From Campylobacter gracilis (GTDB lineage Bacteria; Campylobacterota; Campylobacteria; Campylobacterales; Campylobacteraceae): a stretch of DNA of 64,000 nt. The stretch covers positions 1-64,000 of the forward strand of contig NZ_JAHAFS010000007.1 of assembly GCF_018374135.1 (NCBI RefSeq). The letters run 5' to 3'. The notes below the pieces were generated by a model that saw nothing but the letters and a program-made list of their open reading frames with translations, was not told the origin of the DNA and searched no databases. Shown here one piece after another: positions 51,504-60,707 of this stretch. Each line of letters begins with the position of its first letter. Position 1 is the stretch's first letter. The position numbers and the translations under genes were made by a program.

Positions 51504-52705
51504 TGCCTCATCCTAGGTTTTGGATCTTTTAGCAGTAGCTCAGGCTCTGAAAACGGAGCGAGCTTGGAGATGAAATTTAAAAGCGCAATCCCGCTGGAGC
51601 CGTAAAAAAACCGCACGCTCGGTTTATGCGCCCAAAGTCTGTCGGCATAAGCATATGAACTGTAGCTAACGTCGCCGTAGCCGTCGCCATCGCGATCAAA
51701 TCCGTCGTAATCGTCGAAATAGTTGCCACTCCATTCGTTTTGCAAGAGCTTGGATTGGGGCGTATCGTTTAGCACGATCTCCATATTGCCTTTAAATTTA
51801 TTGTTTTTAAATACGCTTTTTAGCTGCGTGGCGTGGAATTGCACGCCGATGCTGTTGTATTCGATATCATTGTTTTCAAAAACGTTAAGCGAGCCCGGCT
51901 GATATGGGGATTGATCCAGATAAAATCCGCGGGCATTGTAGATGACTTTATTATCCGTAACCCTGAAATTTGAGCTATCCTTCATACCGATGCCTACGCC
52001 GTAGGCGCCGTCTGCGTTGCGCACGACGTTGCGTCTGGCGATATTGTCGCTTGAAAACATAAAAAATAATCCCACGCTATTGCCGTCATAGTAGTTATCC
52101 TCTACGACGTTATGCCCGGAGTTCATAAAGTGCAGCGAATAGCGACAACTGTGGCCTTTATTGCCTGCGACGAGATTGCCATTAGAGAAGTAAAAAACGG
52201 TGTCGCGGACGTTGTGGACGTCGTTATTTAAAATTTTATTGGCATTGGAGTACCAAAGCTTGATGCCGTCGCCTTTGAAACTCGTGCGGTAGGTATTGCT
52301 TGAAATTTCGTTGCCCTCGATCGTTACGTCGTTTGCCTTGCTTAGCACGACGCCGTAGAGCACGTCTTTGATGAGATTATTTTTTATGATTACGCTGTTT
52401 ACGTCGCTTACGTTGATCCCCGCATCTTCGCTAAGATGCTCGAAGCCTCCGTTTTGAATTGTTAAATTCTTGATTATAACATGCGGAGAGCGGATGCGAA
52501 TGACCGTTCCGTTGCGATCGCCTATGATCACGGCGGAGCGGTTTAGTCCGTCGATAGTAAGGGGCTTATCGATTAAAATATTGCCGTGGTATTCGCCCGC
52601 GGCTAGTTCGATAATATCGCCCGCTTTTGCGTTATCGATCGCGTCTTGAAGCTCGCCCGCGCCTAAGCTTAGCGCGAGCGAGAATGCTAGAAGCAAAAGC
52701 CTCAT
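51500..52705 (-). CDS. nosD: NosD copper-site assembly protein
   Basis: The 401-aa periplasmic protein (signal LLLAFSLALSLGAGE) is a right-handed beta-helix with many CASH/PbH1 repeats: LTIDGLNRSAVIIGDRNGTV, IIKNNLIKDVLYGVVLSKAN, VTIEGNEISSNTY and IARRNVVRNADGAYG. NosD is required with NosF and NosY to build the CuZ cluster of nitrous oxide reductase. Length is usual for NosD. Overlaps nosB and nosG. Confidence 0.94.
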   Translation of the reverse strand: MRLLLLAFSLALSLGAGELQDAIDNAKAGDIIELAAGEYHGNILIDKPLTIDGLNRSAVIIGDRNGTVIRIRSPHVIIKNLTIQNGGFEHLSEDAGINVSDVNSVIIKNNLIKDVLYGVVLSKANDVTIEGNEISSNTYRTSFKGDGIKLWYSNANKILNNDVHNVRDTVFYFSNGNLVAGNKGHSCRYSLHFMNSGHNVVEDNYYDGNSVGLFFMFSSDNIARRNVVRNADGAYGVGIGMKDSSNFRVTDNKVIYNARGFYLDQSPYQPGSLNVFENNDIEYNSIGVQFHATQLKSVFKNNKFKGNMEIVLNDTPQSKLLQNEWSGNYFDDYDGFDRDGDGYGDVSYSSYAYADRLWAHKPSVRFFYGSSGIALLNFISKLAPFSEPELLLKDPKPRMRQ

Positions 52706-53478
52706 CTATGCTCTCGTAGGAATTTTTTCTTAGATAGTAGAGCTAACGCCGATAGCAGCGATAGGGCCAGCATCAGCCAAAAGCCAAGAGCCGGATATGA
52801 ATGGGTAGTAAAATGTGCCACGCTACCGTCGCCAAATGCTGTAGGCATAAAAGGCTTTATTTTAAACGCGCCCCAGTCTTGCAGGTTGTGCCCAAACCAA
52901 TACAGCCAGCCTACGTAGCAGCCGATGAAAATAAGCGGCGCAATGATCGGCAGGATCATAAGCAGAGTCTGTCCCTTGCCGTCGTAGTACAAAAACGCAA
53001 GCATGCCGATCGTCGCGATTATGAGATAATACGGCGATAGCGAGTGCTCGAGCGTACCTCCGCGCCAGACGGGATACATGCCGATATAGTGATTTAGGGT
53101 ATTCATCTCGCCGACATCGCCGCTAAAGCCGTCAACGTGGACGTAAAGTGGAATTCCATCGGGGAAGGCCTCTTTTGGATAGTTCGGCGCTTCAAGTGAA
53201 ATTTTCCACACCGGTATGCTAGGAACTCCCACTTCAAATTTATGCTCCAGCATCGCGCCTAGATCATTTTTAACATCACTAGGAATTAGGTGATTTTTAT
53301 ACGATGCTTTTGTATAAAAATTCCATATCGGTGCGGAGTATGCGGGCAGCTGCGAGACGCTGCTAACCTGCCCCGATACGATTTTGCCTTGGACTTTGAA
53401 AAATCCGAGCGTAGGGATGGTAAAAGCGACCGTCATAATAAGCAGCGCTAAAATCGCGTAAATTTTATATTTTGGCAT
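52702..53478 (-). CDS. nosB: NosB membrane protein of clade II nos clusters
   Basis: The 258-aa protein has about five helices: one at the N-terminus (IYAILALLIMTVAFTIPTLG), then a periplasmic segment of ~100 residues and four C-terminal helices. It lies just after nosZ and is the gene named nosB in Wolinella and other clade II clusters, where its role in electron transfer or maturation is not settled. A strong hairpin precedes it, and ATG overlaps with nosD follow. Confidence 0.85.
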   Translation of the reverse strand: MPKYKIYAILALLIMTVAFTIPTLGFFKVQGKIVSGQVSSVSQLPAYSAPIWNFYTKASYKNHLIPSDVKNDLGAMLEHKFEVGVPSIPVWKISLEAPNYPKEAFPDGIPLYVHVDGFSGDVGEMNTLNHYIGMYPVWRGGTLEHSLSPYYLIIATIGMLAFLYYDGKGQTLLMILPIIAPLIFIGCYVGWLYWFGHNLQDWGAFKIKPFMPTAFGDGSVAHFTTHSYPALGFWLMLALSLLSALALLSKKKFLREHR

Positions 53479-53494
53479 TTCATCTCCTTTAAAT

Positions 53495-53514
53495 TCTCCC
53501 CCTTGCGGGGGAGA
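53495..53514 (-). terminator. strong hairpin between nosZ and nosB
   Basis: Perfect 8-bp inverted repeat TCTCCCCC / GGGGGAGA with a 4-base loop, 6 bases after the nosZ stop. Only AATTT follows on the minus strand, so it is likelier a partial terminator or mRNA stabiliser than a full stop. Confidence 0.72.
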
Positions 53515-53520
53515 GTGGGG

Positions 53521-56112
53521 CTAGTTAAGACCCGCGTTCTCATCGACCCATTTTAGGTATTCGATGATATCTTTGATCTCTTCGTCTTTCATATGCTGAT
53601 TTGGCATGCGAAGGTTGAAGTAATTTATCATTGCCTTAACGTAGTCGTCTTCGTAGAATTTAGCAGGATCTTTGATAAAATCAGCTACCCATTTCTCGCC
53701 GTTTTCGTGGCGGAGTAGGACGCCCGTTAGATCAGGACCGGAGCTTACTTGACCGATGACGTGGCAGCCGTTGCAGCCTCCGCGTAGGTAGGCCTTCTCG
53801 CCGTTAGATGCAGCCTCACTCATAGGAGTGGAGAGCTCGCGGATCAGGTTGTTTTTAGCGCGAAGCCCGACATCTGCGGTTTTTACTAGGTACTGCCAAA
53901 CTTGACCTTCCCAAAGTATCGCGCCGTTCATATCGCCCGCTTTTACCGCGGCGTCTGCCTTGGCTTTGGTTTCAGGAATTTTGCCGTATTGATCCAGCGC
54001 GTCATCGACTAAAGCCTTGACCTTAGGATATTTCTCGTAGTTTTTCTCTTTTAAAAATTTAACAACTGATTGAATAACGTCGTCGGTGGCTTTATTAGTA
54101 GCTACTACCTTGTCGTATTCGGCTTTTAGAGCTTCTGGGCTAAGAGCTTTTAGCATAGAAGCTTTAGCTGAAGTGTATTTTTTATTCGGATCTTTTACGT
54201 ATAGATATCCAAACATCTCAAGGTGCAGCGCAGAGCAGAATTCCGTGCAGTAGAAAGGAAATACGCCCTCTTTATCTGCGATGAAATTTACGCTCGCAGT
54301 CTTACCCGGCTCAAGTGACATATGCAAATCGTAATCATCAACCGTAAAGCCGTGAGTTTCGTCCTCGGCACGCTCTAAATTTGTCATATAGATCGTTACG
54401 TTATCGTCCTTATTAACCTCGATGTGCTCAGGATTAATATGGCTGCGGATCGCAGTGGCATAGACTTTTACGTTTTTGCCATCGCGCTCGATGCGCTCCT
54501 GACCCGCTAGCGTCATAGCAGGGTGTTGCTTGCCGGTACGAGAGTTCGTTCCCATAGTATAGGTAGGTTTCGTATGAAGCTTGCTAGCTGCGATAGAAAC
54601 TACGTCGTGCGGCTCGCCAAGACCGATAGGAAGATCGTAAATCATCTCCATTTTTGGCCCCGTGATATCGATCAGCTGGTGATTTTGCGGATGAAGCGGT
54701 CCGATAGGGTTAAATCTATCGATCGAAAGCTTATCCAGCGCGATTACGTATTTGCCGACCGGTTTTGAGGATTTGCCCTCCATGGAATCGAGGTGACCGA
54801 TGTTGTAGTGGACGTTGATTCTATCCAAAACCTTTAGCGTCTTGTAGTTCCATTTTACAATCTGGCTATCAACGTAAAGCGATGTATAGATTACGCCATC
54901 TTGCGAATCGAAGGTGTTATGCAAAGGTCCAAGACCAAGCTCTGCTTGTCCGTGAAGCGTCTTTTGCATATCTAGGATCGGAATTCCGTATGGATCCTTG
55001 CCTGCATATTCTTTCTTATCAATTAGCTCTTTGATCTTTTTGAAATCATAAACGCTAGCGTGAGTATCTAGTTTGCCGCCGATAATGATATAGCGACCAT
55101 CAGGGCTAACATCGACGCCGTGAGGGGATTTAGCTTCAGGGATCAAAAATAGCGCTCCCGCTTTTACGGCGGCATCTATCGTAACGATCCTATGTCCGTT
55201 TACAACCTTGTAGTTTTTGCTATCTTGAGCCAGTTTTTCTAAAATTTGCCAGTTGTAAACGTGCAAGTAGTCGGTATCGTTGCGGCTCATGCCGGCTTCC
55301 ATAGGAGGCAGACCCTTTTCGATGCCGCCTGTGTACATTTCGGAGTTGAAGCTGTTGGTAAACGCCCAGCCGAAGCTCTCGCCCTTACCCGCGTCACTTA
55401 GATCTTGCATATATGGAGGAAGCTCTAGAGAAAAGGATTTATTTACGTCGATTTTACCTTTGTCGTAGTCAAATTTCCATAGCGTTACCGCGCCGCGATA
55501 AACCGCCTGATACTCTTCGATCGGGTGCCAGTCATTATCAAAAGGGGCTGCGTATTGGCTGGTTTCGATGACGTATTCGGTATTAGGCGTTACGAAAGAG
55601 CCGCCGTGATCGCTTTTGATTACGGGATTTACGACTATTTGAGTGGTTTCGAAATCGGATAAATTTATAACCGCGATTCTTGGGTTTGCCTTATCGTTGA
55701 TAAAGAGATAATCGCCCACATACTCGCCGTTTTTTTCGCTGAAATTTGGATGGTGAGTATCGCCCCAGTTGATCTCTTTGCCGTTAATGGAGCCCGATCT
55801 TAAGACCGCCTTGCTCTCCTCGTCAAAGCCGTATCCCTGCCAAGGCTCCGGGGTAAATACGCCGATATATTTGTAGATCCTCATCGACGGCACGCCGTAA
55901 ACGAGCACCTGTCCGCTTTGACCGCCAGAGGAGAAGACCATATAATCGTCCTTCCTACCAGTCGGCTGATAGGTCTTAGCCGCCGCCAAAACGTCCTTTT
56001 CGCTTAAATTTCGTTCTTTCATCACGCGCTCTAGGTCGCTATCTGCGGCACACAGGGCGCTTGCGGCGAACAAAACCGAGCCCAAAAGCACGGGTTTGAA
56101 ACTTTTTAACAT
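53521..56112 (-). CDS. nosZ: nitrous oxide reductase with C-terminal cytochrome c domain (clade II)
   Basis: NosZ reduces N2O to N2. The 863-aa protein has a Sec-type signal (LLGSVLFAASALCAAD, no twin-arginine, so clade II), a beta-propeller with the CuZ histidines (in DTHHPNFSE, KSDHGG, SPHGVDVS, PLHNTFDS, NIGHLDS, GEPHDVV), and a cupredoxin domain with CuA ligands in DETHGFTV and YCTEFCSALHLEMFG. About 200 extra C-terminal residues include a haem motif CNGCHVIGQ and Met in LRMPNQHM. The fused cytochrome is typical of epsilonproteobacterial cNosZ. Gene 56125-57282 lies 12 bases upstream, so it may be read from that gene's promoter. Confidence 0.97.
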   Translation of the reverse strand: MLKSFKPVLLGSVLFAASALCAADSDLERVMKERNLSEKDVLAAAKTYQPTGRKDDYMVFSSGGQSGQVLVYGVPSMRIYKYIGVFTPEPWQGYGFDEESKAVLRSGSINGKEINWGDTHHPNFSEKNGEYVGDYLFINDKANPRIAVINLSDFETTQIVVNPVIKSDHGGSFVTPNTEYVIETSQYAAPFDNDWHPIEEYQAVYRGAVTLWKFDYDKGKIDVNKSFSLELPPYMQDLSDAGKGESFGWAFTNSFNSEMYTGGIEKGLPPMEAGMSRNDTDYLHVYNWQILEKLAQDSKNYKVVNGHRIVTIDAAVKAGALFLIPEAKSPHGVDVSPDGRYIIIGGKLDTHASVYDFKKIKELIDKKEYAGKDPYGIPILDMQKTLHGQAELGLGPLHNTFDSQDGVIYTSLYVDSQIVKWNYKTLKVLDRINVHYNIGHLDSMEGKSSKPVGKYVIALDKLSIDRFNPIGPLHPQNHQLIDITGPKMEMIYDLPIGLGEPHDVVSIAASKLHTKPTYTMGTNSRTGKQHPAMTLAGQERIERDGKNVKVYATAIRSHINPEHIEVNKDDNVTIYMTNLERAEDETHGFTVDDYDLHMSLEPGKTASVNFIADKEGVFPFYCTEFCSALHLEMFGYLYVKDPNKKYTSAKASMLKALSPEALKAEYDKVVATNKATDDVIQSVVKFLKEKNYEKYPKVKALVDDALDQYGKIPETKAKADAAVKAGDMNGAILWEGQVWQYLVKTADVGLRAKNNLIRELSTPMSEAASNGEKAYLRGGCNGCHVIGQVSSGPDLTGVLLRHENGEKWVADFIKDPAKFYEDDYVKAMINYFNLRMPNQHMKDEEIKDIIEYLKWVDENAGLN

Positions 56113-56124
56113 ACTAATCCTTTC

Positions 56125-57282
56125 TTAGAATTTTAAAATTTTACCTGATTTGCTGACTACGAGGATCGCTTCCCCGTCTGCGTACATCGCTAAAAATTCG
56201 CTTTTTAAATCCACAACCTCCTTTAATCCTGCTTTTTGATTTTCGTAAATTTTATCTTTAGTAGCGATAAACTGTGTGCTGCGGGCGCACACGATGGATT
56301 TGATCCAAGAGCCCACGCTTTTGCGCTCGCTGCTTTTTAAATTTATAAAGCTCCCCTCTATATCGCCCGCAAACAGTGTCCCGTCGCAGTCTGCAAGAGC
56401 AGTGGCGATAGAGCCGCTTAAATTTTTATCGCCAGCTTCGGCTGAAATTTCGCTTCGAGTTTTAAGCCCCTCGTCTTGAAATTTTGCGTCTTTGAATTCT
56501 GAGCTTTGAAATTCCGCGCTCTTTGCGCCGCTAGCTTTCGTTTCGTTTGGCTCAGAGGCTTGCACGATTTTCGTGCTATTAAATTCCGCATCTTTAAATT
56601 TCACGCTACCAAGCTCTCCCTGCGCAGCGCGATTAGGCGCTGTATCGCTGCCGCTAAATTTAGTCGCGACAAGATCTGCGCTAAAACAGGCTACGCCGTT
56701 CCAGCTTGCGACGCAAAGTCCGTTAGCGTCTAGGCTAACGGCATTGATCCTGCCGTAATTAAGCGAAATTCCGCGCGGCCCGTCGGGGATGGAATTTTTA
56801 TTCAAAGATTGCCCGTTTGCGGTGGAATTCTCACCTGGGGCATAACCGCCATCCGCGCTGTTATCAGAGTCTTCGTCTAATCTTATTAGTTGATTCTTAT
56901 CCACTACCGCGTAAATCGCGTCTTTTGCGGCATAAATCGCGTCTATTTGGGCTGTGCCGCTACGCCTTGTCTTAAGCGCGCCTAAAAACTTTAATCTGTC
57001 ATTTAGCACCGCGATTTCGGCTCCGCCCCAAGCTAGATAAATTTTGCCGTTTTTAAAATTTAGAGCCGTGATTTCGTTATCGCTGTATTTTTGCGCGAAC
57101 TCCACATCCCATTTAGCAGTATCAAACATCCTAAGCTCGCCGCCACTGCCGCATAAAAGCAGTCGGTGCGAGCTTGCGTCGAATGCGCCCAGACGCAGCG
57201 TGGCATTTAAATCAAAGCTGCCAGCTGCCGCCATCTGCGATAAACAAATCAAAAAGGCAATACAAAATTTTTTAAAATTCAT
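56125..57282 (-). CDS. exported beta-propeller-like protein upstream of nosZ
   Basis: The 385-aa protein has a Sec signal (FCIAFLICLSQMAAAGSF) and WD/YVTN-like strands (HRLLLCGSGGELRMFDTAKW, KIYLAWGGAEIAVLNDRL, AIYAVVDKNQLIRLDE, GLCVASWNGVACFSADL). It is interrupted by two low-complexity stretches: an Asn/Ser/Gly one near residues 142-168 and one of ~55 residues (~215-275) with iterated AEFxxSEFKDAKF-type words. Similar propellers occur as NapL in epsilonproteobacterial nap operons; a related role in N2O reduction is possible. It may head the nos transcript. Confidence 0.72.
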   Translation of the reverse strand: MNFKKFCIAFLICLSQMAAAGSFDLNATLRLGAFDASSHRLLLCGSGGELRMFDTAKWDVEFAQKYSDNEITALNFKNGKIYLAWGGAEIAVLNDRLKFLGALKTRRSGTAQIDAIYAAKDAIYAVVDKNQLIRLDEDSDNSADGGYAPGENSTANGQSLNKNSIPDGPRGISLNYGRINAVSLDANGLCVASWNGVACFSADLVATKFSGSDTAPNRAAQGELGSVKFKDAEFNSTKIVQASEPNETKASGAKSAEFQSSEFKDAKFQDEGLKTRSEISAEAGDKNLSGSIATALADCDGTLFAGDIEGSFINLKSSERKSVGSWIKSIVCARSTQFIATKDKIYENQKAGLKEVVDLKSEFLAMYADGEAILVVSKSGKILKF

Positions 57283-57534
57283 CTTAATCCACTCTTTGCG
57301 AAATGATACTCCTCCAAGGCTTAAAAATCGGTTTAAAGCTTGAGCTATAATGAAATTCTAAGTTTTCTTAAAAGTTGCGAAATTCTATGATATAAAAACA
57401 GCTCTAAGTGAAATTTTATTTTCGCATTTTGCTATATAAATTCCGCTTTAAAATTATAATTTCAGTAAATTTTTATTTCGACAGATTTTTACAATTCGTA
57501 ATGCTCCTTTAATTTTGTTTAAATAAAAAGTTAG

Positions 57535-57540
57535 TATAAT
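57535..57540 (+). promoter_or_regulatory. -10 box for the Dcu-type gene
   Basis: TATAAT following the T- and A-rich sequence aattttgtttaaataaaaag, 39 bases upstream of the ATG at 57579. Confidence 0.6.
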
Positions 57541-57578
57541 CGCCAAAGTTTGTTTTAAATTTTATTGAAGGAGAAACT

Positions 57579-59246
57579 ATGGAGTTTCTGACAAGTTTGT
57601 CTGAAAGTACTCAATTCTTTTTGCAGCTCATTATAGTCTTGGGCTGTTTATTTTACGGTGCTAAAAAAGGCGGTATGGCGCTGGGAATTCTAGGCGGTAT
57701 AGGCTTAGTGATCTTAGTGTTTGGATTTAAATTAGAGCCGGGTAAGCCGGCAGTAGACGTTATTTTAACTATCCTCGCAGTTGTCGTAGCAAGTGCAACG
57801 CTACAGGCTACGGGAGGACTTGACGTAATGCTTCAAATAGCGGAGAAATTGCTTCGTAAGCATCCGAAGATGGTTTGTATCATCGCTCCAACTGTTGCGT
57901 GGACGCTTACAATCTTATGCGGAACGGGACACACCGTATATACGCTGCTTCCGATCATTTATGACGTAGCTATTAAAAATGGAATTCGCCCTGAGCGCCC
58001 GATGGCTGCTTCTACGATCTCCTCGCAGCTTGCTATCATCGCTAGCCCCGTTTCGGTTGCCGGCGTTTCGATGGTCGCGATCTTACTAGGGCAAGGCGTG
58101 CATATCGAGGGCTTTAGTACGTATTTGGATCTACTTAAATTAACTATCCCTTCTACTTTCATCGGTATGCTTGCGATCGGAACGTGGTCGATTTTTAGAG
58201 GTAAAGATCTAGATAAAGATCCGGAATTTCAAGAAAAGATCAAAGATCCAGAGCAGAAAAAATATATCTACGGCGAAAGCACGACCTTGTTAGGTCAAAA
58301 GCTTCCTAGGATTAAGTGGATCTGCATGTGGATATTCTTAGCCACTATTGCGCTAGTTGCGGTTTTAGGTTACGAAAAAAGCTTGCGCCCTGCGTGGACT
58401 AAAAATGTCCCTGGAAAATCTGTAGAGATCATCGTCGATAAAAAAACGGTCAAAAATATCACGATCAAAGATGGTCAGGTCATCTCCATGGTGGATGGCG
58501 GTAAGGTCGTCTCAAACGTCAAAGAGTCTAAAGCCAAAGATGCGACGAAATTTAATAGCGTCGAAATTTACGACAAAGATAAAAAGCTAGCTCAAAGCAT
58601 CGTCGCTCAAGACGGAAATGTAGTAATTACGACAGGTGATAAGAGCGAGAGCATCGCAAACGCAAGTATAGTCGTAAAAGATACTATGAAAAAGACCACA
58701 AATTTAAATATGGTCTTAACCATTCAAATTTTCATGCTCCTAGCGGCGTCCATCATGATGATCGCTTCGGGTATTAAAGCGGGCAATATCGCTAAAAACG
58801 AAATTTTTCATAGCGGTATGATCGCGCTCGTAGCCATTTATGGAATTTCATGGATGGCAGAGACTATGTTTACTGCTCATATCGAAATGCTTAAAGCGTC
58901 GCTAGGTAAGGTCGTTATGGCGTATCCGTGGACATATGTCATCGTTTCGTTGCTAATTAGTAAATTCCTTAACTCTCAAGCAGCAGCGGTTGCTACTTTC
59001 GTACCGCTAGCGGTTAGCATCGGTATTGATCCGGGCCTTATTATTGCGTTTGCACCGGCTTGCTACGGATACTATATCCTACCTACCTATCCGAGCGATC
59101 TTGCGGCGATCCAGTTCGACCGCTCCGGCACTACGCACATCGGTAAATTCGTCATCAACCACAGCTTCATTTTCCCTGGGCTAATAGGTGTTCTTACTTC
59201 ATGTGCGATGGGCTTTATCTTCGCTCATATTTACGGCTATTTATAA
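57579..59246 (+). CDS. Dcu-type C4-dicarboxylate transporter with an inserted domain
   Basis: The 555-aa membrane protein matches the DcuA/DcuB family in ATLQATGGLDVMLQIAEKLL, APTVAWTLTILCGTGHTVYT, RPERPMAASTISSQLAIIAS and, at the end, LPTYPSDLAAIQFDRSGTTH. Dcu proteins exchange fumarate, malate, aspartate and succinate. Usual length is about 440 aa; the extra ~100 residues (about 270-370) lie between helices, are hydrophilic and carry beta-like repeats (SVEIIVDKKTVKNITIKDGQ; FNSVEIYDKDKKLAQSIVAQ). Own promoter; a hairpin follows. Confidence 0.9.
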   Translation: MEFLTSLSESTQFFLQLIIVLGCLFYGAKKGGMALGILGGIGLVILVFGFKLEPGKPAVDVILTILAVVVASATLQATGGLDVMLQIAEKLLRKHPKMVCIIAPTVAWTLTILCGTGHTVYTLLPIIYDVAIKNGIRPERPMAASTISSQLAIIASPVSVAGVSMVAILLGQGVHIEGFSTYLDLLKLTIPSTFIGMLAIGTWSIFRGKDLDKDPEFQEKIKDPEQKKYIYGESTTLLGQKLPRIKWICMWIFLATIALVAVLGYEKSLRPAWTKNVPGKSVEIIVDKKTVKNITIKDGQVISMVDGGKVVSNVKESKAKDATKFNSVEIYDKDKKLAQSIVAQDGNVVITTGDKSESIANASIVVKDTMKKTTNLNMVLTIQIFMLLAASIMMIASGIKAGNIAKNEIFHSGMIALVAIYGISWMAETMFTAHIEMLKASLGKVVMAYPWTYVIVSLLISKFLNSQAAAVATFVPLAVSIGIDPGLIIAFAPACYGYYILPTYPSDLAAIQFDRSGTTHIGKFVINHSFIFPGLIGVLTSCAMGFIFAHIYGYL

Positions 59247-59253
59247 TAGTTGC

Positions 59254-59278
59254 GCTCGCGGGCATATGGCTCGCGAGC
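59254..59278 (+). terminator. terminator after the Dcu-type gene
   Basis: GCTCGCG / CGCGAGC stem, 8 bases after the stop, followed by TTTAAATTTTAAAT. Confidence 0.6.
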
Positions 59279-59420
59279 TTTAAATTTTAAATCCCAGCGG
59301 CTTTTTAAAATTTTATAAAATTTTGAAATTTTAAATGCTCTAAATTTTTTAAATTCTAAAGCTTTCTAAATTCCGTTCATAACCCGCGCGAGGCTAATTC
59401 GTTTTAAATAAAATTTACGT

Positions 59421-59426
59421 TATAAT
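59421..59426 (+). promoter_or_regulatory. -10 box for the lar operon
   Basis: TATAAT, 29 bases upstream of the larA ATG. Confidence 0.6.
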
Positions 59427-59454
59427 CCCGCCAAATTCCACACAGGAGGCAGAT

Positions 59455-60705
59455 ATGCAAATCCCTATCGCATACGGCAAAGATGATCATCTAAATCTAG
59501 AGATAAACGAGAAAAATTTGCTCGGCGTTTTTGATCCAAACCCCGTGGCTAAATTTGACGAAACGGCGCTCATCGCAAAGGCTTTGGCAAATCCGATAAA
59601 TCAAAAAAGCTTTGACGAGTTTATAGCAGGCGATGAAAAGATCGTAATCATCGTAAACGACGGCACGAGACCTACGCCGACGGCAAAAATTTTAAAGCAA
59701 ATTTATCCGAAAATCCGCGAGAAAAATAAAATTTTTATCATCGCCACCGGCTGCCATAGAGAGGGCACACAGGAAGAATACGAGATGATCTTCGGCAAAG
59801 AAATTTACGCGGAGATCAGAGCTAAAAACGAAGTTCACGATCATGACTCCAAGCACGACGAGATGGTATTTTTAGGCGAGTCCAAAAACGGCACGCAGAT
59901 GTATCTAAACAAAATCGTAGCAGAAGCCAAAAAAGTAATCGTCATAGGCTCGGTTGAGCCTCACTATTTTGCGGGCTACACGGGCGGCAGAAAGGCATTT
60001 TTGCCGGGCACGGCGTCGTATGAGAGTATCACGCAAAACCACAAACTAGCTCTTAGCTCCGACGCGCAAGCTCTGCGCCTAGAGGGCAACCCAGTGCACG
60101 AGGATATGATCGATGCGATGAAAGTTCTTGCGCATATCGACGTTTTTTCGATCCAGACGGTGCTTGATAGCGAGCACGGCGTGTATTACGCAAGCGCGGG
60201 CGATTTGAACGACAGCTTTTACGACTGCGTGAAAAAGGCCGACGAGGTATTTTGCGTAAATATCCCGCGCAAGGCCGAAATTGTGATCTCGGTCGCGCCC
60301 TATCCGATGGACGTCGATCTCTATCAGGCGCAAAAAGCCCTAGATAACGGCAAACTAGCACTCGCGGAGGATGGAATTTTAATAATGGTCGCAAAGTGCC
60401 GCACGGGCATCGGACCAAAGCCGTTTTTTGACCTGATGGCCTCCGCCGACACGCCTAAAAAGGTGCTAGAAAAGATCAGCGCGGGCTTTAAGCTCGGCTA
60501 TCACAAGGCAGCTAAAATGGCTGAAATATCGCTCTGGGCGCAGACCTGGGCGGTGAGCGATCTTAGCGACGATGAGATGCGAGCCGTGCATCTAAAGCCA
60601 TACCACGACATCCAAAAGGCCGTGGACGACGCGCTCGCGCAAAAGGGCGCGGACGCAAAAATCATCATCCTGCCGTTTGGCTCGATGACGGTGCCTAAGG
60701 CGTAA
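59455..60705 (+). CDS. larA: nickel-pincer lactate racemase-family enzyme LarA
   Basis: LarA interconverts D- and L-lactate with a nickel-pincer nucleotide cofactor. The 416-aa protein has the nucleotide-binding start VNDGTRPTPTAKILKQIYP, acid-base His in NEVHDHDSKHDEM and SVEPHYFAGYTGG, the cofactor Lys in GGRKAFLPG and metal-near His in ITQNHKLAL, all in family order. Some LarA homologues racemise or epimerise other hydroxyacids, so the substrate is inferred. larC, larE and larB follow, a complete cofactor set. Confidence 0.94.
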   Translation: MQIPIAYGKDDHLNLEINEKNLLGVFDPNPVAKFDETALIAKALANPINQKSFDEFIAGDEKIVIIVNDGTRPTPTAKILKQIYPKIREKNKIFIIATGCHREGTQEEYEMIFGKEIYAEIRAKNEVHDHDSKHDEMVFLGESKNGTQMYLNKIVAEAKKVIVIGSVEPHYFAGYTGGRKAFLPGTASYESITQNHKLALSSDAQALRLEGNPVHEDMIDAMKVLAHIDVFSIQTVLDSEHGVYYASAGDLNDSFYDCVKKADEVFCVNIPRKAEIVISVAPYPMDVDLYQAQKALDNGKLALAEDGILIMVAKCRTGIGPKPFFDLMASADTPKKVLEKISAGFKLGYHKAAKMAEISLWAQTWAVSDLSDDEMRAVHLKPYHDIQKAVDDALAQKGADAKIIILPFGSMTVPKA

Positions 60706-60707
60706 GT

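Noticed and set aside
60053..60418. Minus-strand 121-codon frame opposite larA
   Set aside because: Arginine/proline-rich shadow of a conserved larA region.
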